This document shows, piece after piece, positions 16,792 through 26,156 of a DNA stretch of 64,000 nucleotides. Below the pieces are notes generated by a model that searched no databases, was not told the origin of the DNA, and saw only the letters and a list, made by a program, of their open reading frames with translations. Made by a program: the position numbers and the translations under genes. Each line of letters begins with the position of its first letter. Position 1 is the stretch's first letter. The DNA comes from Phycisphaeraceae bacterium (GTDB lineage: Bacteria > Planctomycetota > Phycisphaerae > Phycisphaerales > Zrk34): assembly GCA_028284925.1 (NCBI GenBank), contig JANQQT010000292.1:1-64000 (forward strand), read 5' to 3'.

Positions 16792-19745
16792 AACTGAACC
16801 GCCTTCTTCCTGAACCGAAGACGAACAGCCTCCGCAATGGTGTTGATGATGAATGTCATGACGAAAAGAACGAGCCCGACGAGGAACAGTATCCGGTAAT
16901 GCGTCGAGCCAACTTCAGCTTCCGGCAGCTCCACGGCAATGTTCGCCGAAAGAGTTCGCAAACCATTGAAAATATTGAATTCAAGGATCGGCGTATTCCC
17001 CGTCGCCATAAGCACAATCATGGTCTCACCCACCGCACGCCCCAAACCAATCATCAGGGCCGAAAACAACCCGCTCATGGCCGTGGGAACCACAATACGA
17101 ACCGCCGTCTGCCACGGAGTCGCCCCCGCACCAAGCGAGGCGCTGCGTAAATGCTCTGGAACTGCCGTAAGGGCGTCATCCGCAATCGTGTAGATCAACG
17201 GGATAATGGCAAAACCCATGACAAATCCCAGAATCATCGAGTTACCCTGAATATACGTTCCCGCCGGAGCAAAATTAATCCCCCAGAAACTCAGTTCCCC
17301 CCGAGGATCCAAACCCATCCCGTCAAACGAAAAACCGAAGAGCACGGCGAGCAAAATCGTCAACACGATGGCCGAACCAAACTTAATCAGATCAAGAAAC
17401 GCAACCTGAGATCGCCGCGTCAGCTTCTCCGAATAGCGAATAATCGGATTCACAAAACGACTCACAAGAAACGCCGCAATCAACGCCGACACAGGAAGCA
17501 TAAGAAGAACCCACCCGCCAACCGCACTGGCGTACGTCTTATCCTCCGGCGGATCAAGGGGATCAAACGAAACCCAGTCTCGAATGGAACCCGCAAACAT
17601 AAGTTCCTCCGCCAATGGCCCAATCACCCACGCAAGCAGAACACCCACCGCGAGCGGAATGAACATGATCAGCGGACGCCAGTTGCCCAGTGGCAGGGAT
17701 ATCCCCGTCGGAAGCATTTGCCATATCTGGGCAAAGAGCAAAAACGTTACCGGAATCAACAGAAAACTCGCCACGGCGACAGGCACAAACTCATTCACGA
17801 CCGGAGCCAGTACGAGCGCGGCGATAAACCCAAGAACGACGGATGGCAGCGAGGCCATCAGTTCGATCGTGGGTTTGATGACGGACTTGGCACGCTTGGT
17901 CAGGAACTCACTTGAGAAAATCGCGGCAAAGAGCGCGATGGGAGCTCCGAAGAGCATGGCATAAAAGGTAGCCTTGAGTGTACCGAATACGAGTGGAATT
18001 AGGCCATACTTTGGCTCGGCATCGTTGGCGCCGGAGGAAGACTGCCAGGTATGGGTGGGCGAATCGTAACCTTCATACCAGACGCGAGTGAAAAGAGCAC
18101 CCATCGACGCTTCGGGGTGAAGCGGATCCACGCCCGCTTTGAATACGCTGGAATCGGCGATCGCGATGACGCCATCCTGCTTCGGTGCGAAGACGATATG
18201 ATCAATGGGCTTGCCTTTGACGATCTGTGTGTAACCGAGTTCGCTTTCGCTGGTTGGATTAAACAGCCGGACGTGACCGTCGCCGAATCCGCAAAAGACG
18301 AGACGTGATCGCATGGACGGTGAAACACTCGTGAGAGGAGAGCCCGAAGTTCTGAGTGTCTTGGTCCGCGCGAAAACATGGTCGGCCTCTTCTTCGATAT
18401 TGCGATCAAACAGAAGCTTGTCTTTGACATCCTCGTTGAAATGAGCAAACTTGTCATCGCCTTCCTTGAGACGATATCGCACGGACCGTTTGACGAGGTC
18501 GTCAATGCGAAGCGCGAAGCCGCCAAACACCCCACCTTGATCGTCGCCCCACAGAAGCGTATTGCTGCCGAGCACCCAAGCCACTTTGGTGAGCCTTCGA
18601 TCTTTGGGGATAAGACGACCTGTTTCCGCGATGAACGGCTTTTCCTTGTTCTGAAAGTTCACCCTCAGCAACTCACCCGATTCCCACGCCGCGTAAATGT
18701 GAGAACCGGGGCCGTTGACGCCCAGAAACATTGGAGCGCCCGCCGCAAGAGGCTTGAACGGCAACTCAACGGGATCTTCATCGAAACTGACAGTCTTACC
18801 CCCTGTAAGAAAGTCATCCGTTTCCGTACCGCGCATCGCGGAGAGTTTAAGCCCATCCTTCTCATCGCCATGCACGGCGACGATCATCATGTTCGCGTCC
18901 TGCTGAATATGTCCGAGAGAAAGTACAGGCTTATCACCCAAACTGACATCGGTTACCGCTTCGACGTTAAGCCTAAGAAGTCGGTATTGGCCCTGAGCCA
19001 CATCGAGCGAGCCTTCCTGATACGGGATGGCCACCGCGGGAATTCGTTCCTTGTCCTCGAAACGTTCAGGATGATCCTCCCTGAACTTCTTCGTTTTGGC
19101 ATCCAGCTTGGCCAGAACCTCTTCAGGTACGGCTTCCTTGTTAATGTACTGGCCCTTGATGTCGTATTCGATCTTGATAAGGTGAACGGATCCGTCGTTC
19201 AATCCGAAAGCGGCGATCCGCGATTGCGTGGCGAATGAAGTGGATCGGATCTGGCCCGGCTCAAACAGTTTGTACTCCTTGATGAGCGTGCCGTCATCCA
19301 GCGCGTGCAATCGAATACGACCGTCTTTAAACAAGGCCCAGGACGTCTTCCTATATTCATCGACTTCGACGTGGACCGGTCCGGCCGAAACCCACGTGGC
19401 CGCTGTTTTGATGGGTGCGTCAAACTTCGCGGGATAGAAGAGCGGGATGACGACGGCTACCAAAAAGATACAAACACCCATCACCGCGATAATCGTTCCG
19501 ATCCCCCCAAAACTGATGAAGATGCGTGCCAGAATATCCGCAATCGCAACGCTCTTTTTGGTGGTTCGCCTTCTTGCGCGACCGGTAAACGCCCCGCCTT
19601 CAACCTTACCGGTCCCATTCGATTTCGAATCGATCCCCTTCTCAGGATGATCCGAATCACCGTGGCCCTGATCCTCTTGCATGCTCTCAGACGGACCGGA
19701 TGACTTTTGAAGTTCGTGTTCGGGTTGATCTGATATTCGACTCAT
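16788..19745 (-). CDS. pstC: Phosphate ABC transporter permease PstC with beta-propeller-like insert
   Basis: The 985-residue protein has an N-terminal cytoplasmic tail, a membrane segment (IISFG to VVIPLFYPAKF region, about 75-105) and a hydrophilic region of roughly 480 residues. That region has recurring four-strand patterns (SWALFKDGRIRLHALDDGT, AAFGLNDGSVHLIKI, LVFCGFGDGHVRLFNP) resembling a WD/PQQ-type propeller. The permease core (about 600-985) contains GFIAALVLAPVVNEF, AVPEHLRSASLGAGATPWQT and GLGRAVGETMIVLMATGNTP, the PstC EAA region. Ordinary PstC proteins have about 320 residues; propeller-bearing forms exist in other Gram-negative bacteria. A terminator-like hairpin precedes the gene, after pstS. 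Confidence 0.94.
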   Translation of the reverse strand: MSRISDQPEHELQKSSGPSESMQEDQGHGDSDHPEKGIDSKSNGTGKVEGGAFTGRARRRTTKKSVAIADILARIFISFGGIGTIIAVMGVCIFLVAVVIPLFYPAKFDAPIKTAATWVSAGPVHVEVDEYRKTSWALFKDGRIRLHALDDGTLIKEYKLFEPGQIRSTSFATQSRIAAFGLNDGSVHLIKIEYDIKGQYINKEAVPEEVLAKLDAKTKKFREDHPERFEDKERIPAVAIPYQEGSLDVAQGQYRLLRLNVEAVTDVSLGDKPVLSLGHIQQDANMMIVAVHGDEKDGLKLSAMRGTETDDFLTGGKTVSFDEDPVELPFKPLAAGAPMFLGVNGPGSHIYAAWESGELLRVNFQNKEKPFIAETGRLIPKDRRLTKVAWVLGSNTLLWGDDQGGVFGGFALRIDDLVKRSVRYRLKEGDDKFAHFNEDVKDKLLFDRNIEEEADHVFARTKTLRTSGSPLTSVSPSMRSRLVFCGFGDGHVRLFNPTSESELGYTQIVKGKPIDHIVFAPKQDGVIAIADSSVFKAGVDPLHPEASMGALFTRVWYEGYDSPTHTWQSSSGANDAEPKYGLIPLVFGTLKATFYAMLFGAPIALFAAIFSSEFLTKRAKSVIKPTIELMASLPSVVLGFIAALVLAPVVNEFVPVAVASFLLIPVTFLLFAQIWQMLPTGISLPLGNWRPLIMFIPLAVGVLLAWVIGPLAEELMFAGSIRDWVSFDPLDPPEDKTYASAVGGWVLLMLPVSALIAAFLVSRFVNPIIRYSEKLTRRSQVAFLDLIKFGSAIVLTILLAVLFGFSFDGMGLDPRGELSFWGINFAPAGTYIQGNSMILGFVMGFAIIPLIYTIADDALTAVPEHLRSASLGAGATPWQTAVRIVVPTAMSGLFSALMIGLGRAVGETMIVLMATGNTPILEFNIFNGLRTLSANIAVELPEAEVGSTHYRILFLVGLVLFVMTFIINTIAEAVRLRFRKKAVQL

Positions 19746-19779
19746 ACTCGCTTCGCTTCTTTCGAGCTTCTGCCGGGAG

Positions 19780-19811
19780 AAAAGTGGGTGACGCGGTTAG
19801 GCGTCACCCAC
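19780..19811 (-). terminator. Attenuator-like hairpin between pstS and pstC
   Basis: Perfect 11-base stem GTGGGTGACGC (19784-19794) and its complement (19801-19811) with a 6-base loop, followed by TTTT on the minus strand. It would let pstS be made in excess of the permease genes, a common layout for binding-protein genes. Confidence 0.65.
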
Positions 19812-19905
19812 CGAGTGTTTTCCTTGGCCAACCTCAATTCTGTTGGCATTCGCTTGTTAGAGATCGGGGCATGAAACATGAACCCGATCCTTGGTAAAAC
19901 GCTTC

Positions 19906-20895
19906 CTACTCAAGCTTCAAACCGACCTGTCCCAACTCGCGAGCAGCGAGCTTGGCGGATACGGGAAGGTAACCGTCCTTAACAACAACTTCTTGACCGG
20001 CTCGGGAGTACACGAGCTTCAGAAACTCAGCGCGAAGCGGCTCAAGCTTCTTGCCCGGTCGGTAATTGATGTAGAACTGGAGGAAACGGGACAGCGGGTA
20101 TTTACCGGCATTGGCGGGAGTGGCCGAAACAGGCTTGCCCTTCGCCGTCTTCGAGAGCGGAACAACCGCGACGTCTGCCGTCTTGTAACCAATACCGCTG
20201 TAACCCATCCCGAACTTGTCCTTGGCAACGCCTTGGACGACCGCGGACGAACCGGGCTGCTCCTTAACCGAGTCCTTAAAGTCACCCTTGTAAAGAGCGT
20301 TCTTCTTGAAATAACCATAAGTACCCGATGCCGAGTTACGACCATAAAGAGAAATCGGCTTGCTCGCCCATTCACCCGTCAAACCAAGGTCGCCCCACGT
20401 CTTGATGTCCTTCGAAAAACCACCCTTACGCGTCTTGGAGAAAATCGCATCGACCTGTGCGAGCGAAAGACCCTTCTTCGCAATCGGGTTATCCTTGTGA
20501 ACATACACCGCAAGCATGTCAATGCCCGTGCGGAACATCGTGGGCTTATAGCCGAATCGCTTCTCAAACGCATCCACTTCAGCACTCTTCATCGCACGAC
20601 TCATGGGACCAAAGTTCGCCGCTCCCTTGATTAACGCCGGAGGTGCCGTCGAAGAACCCTTACCCTCAATCTCAACAGGCACATTCGGGTACATCGAAAC
20701 AAACTTCTCAGCCCAAAGCGTCATCAGGTTGTTCATGGTATCGGACCCGATACTCTTGATTTGTCCCGAGACACCTTGGCTTGGCGAATACGCCGGAAGC
20801 TTCGAGTCTACTTGAACCTGAGCAAACGCCGATGACGAAATCGTCAGTGCAATCACTCCCAAAACTGCTACCATTACCGACTTGATGCGTGACAT
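19906..20895 (-). CDS. pstS: Phosphate ABC transporter substrate-binding protein PstS
   Basis: The 329-residue product has a Sec signal peptide (MSRIKSVMVAVLGVIALTI, cleavage after SSAFA) and the PstS fold: IKSIGSDTMNNLMTLWAEKF with the phosphate-contacting Ser/Asp, EIEGKGSSTAPPALIKGAAN, FGPMSRAMKSAE, then YGRNSASGTYGYFKKNALY. It binds periplasmic phosphate and hands it to PstCA. AAGGAG lies eight bases before the chosen ATG; another ATG two codons upstream is only two bases from the site and is unlikely. It is the first gene of the pst block. I could not identify a convincing PhoB box upstream. Confidence 0.95.
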   Translation of the reverse strand: MSRIKSVMVAVLGVIALTISSSAFAQVQVDSKLPAYSPSQGVSGQIKSIGSDTMNNLMTLWAEKFVSMYPNVPVEIEGKGSSTAPPALIKGAANFGPMSRAMKSAEVDAFEKRFGYKPTMFRTGIDMLAVYVHKDNPIAKKGLSLAQVDAIFSKTRKGGFSKDIKTWGDLGLTGEWASKPISLYGRNSASGTYGYFKKNALYKGDFKDSVKEQPGSSAVVQGVAKDKFGMGYSGIGYKTADVAVVPLSKTAKGKPVSATPANAGKYPLSRFLQFYINYRPGKKLEPLRAEFLKLVYSRAGQEVVVKDGYLPVSAKLAARELGQVGLKLE

Positions 20896-21162
20896 AAACA
20901 TGTCTCCTTTGCTTGTTTGAATCTGCCACCGTTAACTGTGTGATTAAGAATAGAGACCGCGCATTAGTCGATTACTAAACATTTATGAGGTTAGTGTGAA
21001 CATTTGGACGAATATGAGCGGAATGTTATCTGACGGTTCAGCTCACGTTTGAAACCGGGGGGTGGCCTTAACAAATCCTCATCCCAATGGCCATAACACC
21101 CCGATTTTGCCCCGCCATCCACATAAACAAACTCTCCGGAATGAAAAGTCTGATATCGTTGG

Positions 21163-24100
21163 TTACTTCTTGGCCTTAGCCTCATATTCAAGGATCAAAT
21201 GAGGAATATATTCGGACGTTCGGCTCCACGGCAACTGCGACTTATTCCAGAATGCGACCACCCCATTGTCCTTCCCCCGAACCACAAAGCGTAACCGCGT
21301 CTTCCCATCAAACGACCCCGGCAATTCCGCCTCCATGATCGAAGGATCCTCCTGACTCGCCGAAAGAATAACCTCCGCCTTCGAACGACCAGGCAACTTG
21401 TCAATCTTAATCCTCCTGACATCACTCACCTCACCCTCAACGCGGGAAACCACCGCATAATCACGCACCTCAGCGTCCTTCCCTGCCACACCTCCCCCAT
21501 GAATCGCCCGGTGAATCCCCTCGCCGACCACAGACCTGCGCAAGCGCAACCTGATGCGCTTAATCTTGCCGATATCACCAACCGTTCCAAAATCAAGATA
21601 CGTCAACGCCTCACCGCCATCCCCCTCCGCAAGCATACCCCTGGATGCCAGGAGTGTTTCATTGACAATATGGTAAGACTTAACCCGTTGGCGCCAAACC
21701 TCCTGACCACGCCGCACAACATGGGTCGTACACCCCTTAAGCGTCCGCCGCTTATACTTACCCAGCCATTCAAGCCTCACGCGACGAGAATCAACCTCAC
21801 GACCATCCGCACCCAGCAACTTCACCGTCAACGCATGCGAAGAAGGATCATCCGATTCAAGATTGACATTCTCAACCCGAAACACCTGCTCCACACGCTC
21901 GCCCGCCTTCACATGGAAACGATCCTCGCTAACAGGTGTCACCTTCACATGCTTCGAGCCTGAAACCACCAGACGCCCCTTCAACTCCCCATCCCGCATA
22001 TTCGCAACCTTCACCGTAACCCGCGCCTCCTTCTCATCCTTCGATAAAAATACATCCTGACTCACATCCAGCCCCACCGATGTCATACTCTGACGAATAA
22101 CCTCCACCGCATTCAGAATCGGCATCTGCGATGCCCCAGGTGACCCCTTCGAACCAACAAGATCCACCACAAGATTACGCGATACCGAAACCGCAAACTC
22201 CTTCCACACCGCACGTTGAATGCCGCCCGCCGCCACATACGGATCAAACCCCTTCACCACCGTCTTGCCATTCAAACGAATATCAAACACCCTGCTACCC
22301 GCCTTATCTCCCTCAAGCGCGGCAAAACCCAGCCTCACCCTGAATACCCCCGCGCCATCCGCCGGCGTCGTAACCGGAATCACCAGTCGCTTCAATCCCA
22401 GCTCACATGTCGCAAACAAAAAGTCCGCATCAGTACCTTCAATCGAGGTAAACGCAGCACTCCTTCGCACAGAACGACCCCCATCATAAAACACACGAGG
22501 CGTCGAGAAATTCAACTGCAACCAGTGAGCCCCGCCACGCGGCGAAATCCAAAGACCACCCTTCCCATCCCGCCGATCACCACTACCACCCAGGTTCAGA
22601 CGTAAATGCTTGACCGGCAACATCCGACCACGCTGCCCGAAAAACGGCGCAGCAGCCGGCGGAGTATCAACCTGACCCATCGCAACCGTAAATGGCAACG
22701 ACCACTGACAACCACAGTAAATAGCCTGCGGAGGCTTAATCATCAGCCCCCCCCCACTCACATGATCCACAAAACAATTGGATCGACTATGCCAAAACGT
22801 ATAAAGACCGTCATCCTTCGTCAGATCGTGATACCCAAAACCTTTGTTTCGACCAAAAAGAAAGTTCGAACTGGCTGAAAAAATCCCACACTGTTTATCC
22901 GAACGACACCACGACCAGTCTTCCTCCTTTCCCGTAATCGGATGCATACGCTTCTGCTTCTTCCCGGTCCGCAAATCAAACGCCCACGGCTCCGCATGCA
23001 AAGTATTATTAATAATCACAGGCCGCGTACGATGATTGGTAAATTGATACCACAGCAGCTTACCGCTCTTCCCGTCATACGCGGTAATCGCCCGCGCCGC
23101 ATATCCCCCCCCGCGCCACATCGACCACCCCTTATCCGCACGACTCTCGGACGCAATCACCACCGTGTTGTTTCGCGAATACAAACCAATGTTCACATAG
23201 GGATTGTAATGCCGCTTCCCTCCATAACCCCGACCCTGCGCCCGAAGCCACTTCCCTCCGCAATTCGAAACATCCACACCGCGCTGATACAGAATCTTAC
23301 CCGTCGCCGCATCAATCGCCGTAAGCTGGCGAATGTCCCGCTCCTTAATCTGACTCTCAAACTCCTCACGCAGCTTTGCAGGTTGCGATGCAAACCACCT
23401 GCGCAAATCCTTCAGAACGTCCTCACGCTGAGCAGCCGTCGCCGCGTGGCCAAGAACATAGATCCGCCCGTCGCTCATCGCCATCAGACCATGAATCTGA
23501 TCCTCCTTCTTCGCCTCCGGCCCCCCAACCTTCCACTTCACATTCCCCTTGCCCGACTCCATCTCCGTGGCAAACACCCCGCCACCCGCCGCTCCATACA
23601 CCGTCTTCCCATCCGCACTAACCGCAAACCAGCCCCAACCATGCTTCTTGCCAAACGCCGTAAGATACGTCGCCTTCTCCTTACCCGTCATCAGGTCCAA
23701 CTGAATCAGCACATGCGCAACCCTCGAATACACGTGCTTCCCACTCGCCGCCACACTCACCCCAATACTCCCGAAATTCAATCGCCATAACTGCCGCCCC
23801 GTATATTGATCACAAGCCGTCAACGCATTCGGCTCCGGCATGACCAAAACACCATTCGTAATCAACGAAGTGTGCGTGCCCGGCTGCTGAACATGAGGCG
23901 GACCATACCACGCAACACCCAAAGGCCCCTTAAGCACCGAGTCATGACTACACGCCGTATTCCCCGCATCACCAAAAAAGTGCGTCCAACCGCCGCCATT
24001 CTTAAGCGCGCCGCGCTTTGCCATAATCCATGCATCGCCCTCCTCCAGCGCCTTCCAGCTCAGATCCTTCACTTTCCTCGACCACGACTTCAGCTTCTCC

Positions 24101-25815
24101 ACACTCTGCTTACCACCCATCACAATCACACCACGATTAGGCTTCTGCACCCGCTTCAATTCAGCAACGTCTATCGGTAGAGAACCACCCCCAACTGCCT
24201 CCTCGGAAACAACAAGATCCGCAAAATACGATGGCAAAGGAAGCCGCTGCCCGCGCTTCACAACCACCGCCACAATACGATCAAGATGCAAACCCGCTTT
24301 CACATATCGCCTACGCGCAGCATCCGCCGCCTTCTCATCCCCGAACACCGCAACAACATAAAGCTTCGACCGCTGCGCCAATTCCGCCGCAAGTGCACCG
24401 CCCCTGGAATCAAGAACCAGCGCATGCCCCTCACTCTTCTTGGATATGTTTAGAATACGCTCCGCCGCCTTCGCCCACGCCCCATCACCCCCGCTCTTGA
24501 ATTCTGCCTTCTCTTCAACAAGACCAACCGCCTTTACCTTCTTCTTCTCCGGCGCAAAGCAATAAATCGTTCCGCGACGAGTACCCACAAACAACCGCCC
24601 TCCCGCAACCATCAACTGATTCGCACGATCCGGAATCTCAGCCGACCACACAATCTCCCCATCCTGAACGCGACGCGCATAAATCCCCGACCCCACCCCC
24701 TTCTTCACATCACTGTCAAACGCACTGTGATACACCACCTCGCCCGCCAGAATCACCGAACACAAATCCGGATCATACCGAAACACCGTATCACGCTTAC
24801 CCCGCACGCCCACCGCCGAATCAAAATCCACCCAACGCCCCTCAACCGATTTCCGCCAGACCGTTTGCCTCCCCTTCTCTTCCTTCTCCACCTTCCACGC
24901 CAGATCACCCGCATAACGAACCCCATCGCGCTCCACACCAAAAAGCGGCCAGAACACCATGTTGTCCGTCTTCGGTCGCTCAGAATCCTCATCCTTCCTG
25001 CTCCCCCAACCGTTCACAAACCGACCATCCTCCCGCAGAAACGGCGTCGGCGAACCATACCCATACTTGCTATACCCACGAAAATCCTTTGGAACCCAGA
25101 TATCGCGCGACGTCACATACAAATGTCCCCCCGGCGCCAAACTCAACTGATGACCATCCTCACACTGCGTCCCGTTTCGCCAAAGCAACTTCCCCGTATT
25201 CGCATCAAGCGCATACACAAACGTACCGTCATGCGGAAACACACCCGCAGCAAAATACGCAACCCCTTTATCCACCAGAACATCCGTACGCACAGGCCAC
25301 GCAGATATCATCTTCCCATAACCGATCAACCGACGCCCCGTCGGCGCAGCCTGGAACTTCCACTTCACCTCGCCATTCGCCGCATCCAGACAATAAACAA
25401 ACCCATCATCACTCCCCACATAAATCCGACCCTTCCAGTACATCGGCGAACGATTCACCGCCGCACCCGCCACAAACGTCCACTTCGTCTTCGCCGTCTT
25501 CGCATCAAGACACACCACACGCCCGTCATACGCACTGCTGAAAAACACACATCCGTTCGCCGCAATCATCGGAAGGTTATGCAGAATACCATAAGGATAA
25601 GGCGTACGCGTCGGCCCCTCCTTCGGTACCGGCGAAGCACGATGAACATGAGACTTAAACGTCCACACCCGCTTCAAAGGCAGATCCAGCGACTCACTCG
25701 TCACCGCCCTCCTCAACCGATCCCCCCGCCAGGTCGGCCAATCCGCCGCCCCCGCAGACGCCTCCAAACCAACCCATATCCCTATTACACCGATCAAAAA
25801 TAAACAAATTCGCAT
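21163..25815 (-). CDS. Secreted PQQ-like beta-propeller protein, 1550 residues
   Basis: A cleavable signal peptide (MRICLFLIGVIGIWVGLEAS, then AGAADWPTWRGD) leads into PQQ-type propeller repeats: RVVCLDAKTAKTKWTF, GFVYCLDAANGEVKWKF, TFVYALDANTGKLLWRNG, and after residue 640 LTACDQYTGRQLWRLNF and YDGKSGKLLWYQF. Between about 445 and 610 is a Rossmann-like segment (HALVLDSRGGALAAELAQRS, LYVVAVFGDEKAAD, DRIVAVVV) resembling a methyltransferase nucleotide fold. The C-terminal part is beta-sandwich-like and carries no repeat. No PQQ-dehydrogenase catalytic motif is evident, so it is more likely a structural or binding protein than an enzyme. GGAG precedes the ATG by seven bases. It stands alone, downstream of nothing obvious, and its substrate is unknown. 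Confidence 0.85.
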   Translation of the reverse strand: MRICLFLIGVIGIWVGLEASAGAADWPTWRGDRLRRAVTSESLDLPLKRVWTFKSHVHRASPVPKEGPTRTPYPYGILHNLPMIAANGCVFFSSAYDGRVVCLDAKTAKTKWTFVAGAAVNRSPMYWKGRIYVGSDDGFVYCLDAANGEVKWKFQAAPTGRRLIGYGKMISAWPVRTDVLVDKGVAYFAAGVFPHDGTFVYALDANTGKLLWRNGTQCEDGHQLSLAPGGHLYVTSRDIWVPKDFRGYSKYGYGSPTPFLREDGRFVNGWGSRKDEDSERPKTDNMVFWPLFGVERDGVRYAGDLAWKVEKEEKGRQTVWRKSVEGRWVDFDSAVGVRGKRDTVFRYDPDLCSVILAGEVVYHSAFDSDVKKGVGSGIYARRVQDGEIVWSAEIPDRANQLMVAGGRLFVGTRRGTIYCFAPEKKKVKAVGLVEEKAEFKSGGDGAWAKAAERILNISKKSEGHALVLDSRGGALAAELAQRSKLYVVAVFGDEKAADAARRRYVKAGLHLDRIVAVVVKRGQRLPLPSYFADLVVSEEAVGGGSLPIDVAELKRVQKPNRGVIVMGGKQSVEKLKSWSRKVKDLSWKALEEGDAWIMAKRGALKNGGGWTHFFGDAGNTACSHDSVLKGPLGVAWYGPPHVQQPGTHTSLITNGVLVMPEPNALTACDQYTGRQLWRLNFGSIGVSVAASGKHVYSRVAHVLIQLDLMTGKEKATYLTAFGKKHGWGWFAVSADGKTVYGAAGGGVFATEMESGKGNVKWKVGGPEAKKEDQIHGLMAMSDGRIYVLGHAATAAQREDVLKDLRRWFASQPAKLREEFESQIKERDIRQLTAIDAATGKILYQRGVDVSNCGGKWLRAQGRGYGGKRHYNPYVNIGLYSRNNTVVIASESRADKGWSMWRGGGYAARAITAYDGKSGKLLWYQFTNHRTRPVIINNTLHAEPWAFDLRTGKKQKRMHPITGKEEDWSWCRSDKQCGIFSASSNFLFGRNKGFGYHDLTKDDGLYTFWHSRSNCFVDHVSGGGLMIKPPQAIYCGCQWSLPFTVAMGQVDTPPAAAPFFGQRGRMLPVKHLRLNLGGSGDRRDGKGGLWISPRGGAHWLQLNFSTPRVFYDGGRSVRRSAAFTSIEGTDADFLFATCELGLKRLVIPVTTPADGAGVFRVRLGFAALEGDKAGSRVFDIRLNGKTVVKGFDPYVAAGGIQRAVWKEFAVSVSRNLVVDLVGSKGSPGASQMPILNAVEVIRQSMTSVGLDVSQDVFLSKDEKEARVTVKVANMRDGELKGRLVVSGSKHVKVTPVSEDRFHVKAGERVEQVFRVENVNLESDDPSSHALTVKLLGADGREVDSRRVRLEWLGKYKRRTLKGCTTHVVRRGQEVWRQRVKSYHIVNETLLASRGMLAEGDGGEALTYLDFGTVGDIGKIKRIRLRLRRSVVGEGIHRAIHGGGVAGKDAEVRDYAVVSRVEGEVSDVRRIKIDKLPGRSKAEVILSASQEDPSIMEAELPGSFDGKTRLRFVVRGKDNGVVAFWNKSQLPWSRTSEYIPHLILEYEAKAKK

Positions 25816-26156
25816 ATGTCACTCCAGAATTACCGAAACGGCCTTACTCAATCAGAGCCCCCTCCGATTCACCCCTATTCTACATGACAAACGCTATAAC
25901 ACCAGGCACATTCTCCAATCTGAACAAAATTCCCCAACACGTGACACGCAAACCTAAACCAGAGAAACAAACTGATTATCCATCACCCCTCATTAACGGA
26001 CAAGGCTCCACCCCCAAAACCTCCACCGCTCCCGCAAACAAACGTGCCGCCGGCCCAAATCAAATCCCAATCATACCAATCAGCAAAACTCCCGCTACCT
26101 CAGCGACCAAAACGAACGGATAGGCCTAATTAAACTCAATCCCAGCGCCTGGCAGC
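25816..26156. other. Intergenic stretch, nothing recognised
   Basis: About 340 bases between the beta-propeller gene and the patatin-like gene. The right end of this gap follows the stop of the patatin-like gene, and the left end must hold the propeller gene's promoter. I see no hairpin with a T run, repeat or plausible small gene. Confidence 0.4.

Noticed and set aside
20896-21162. Possible PhoB box upstream of pstS
   Set aside because: Several loosely repeated TCA-containing 11-base steps exist on the minus strand, but none matches the PhoB consensus well enough to report.
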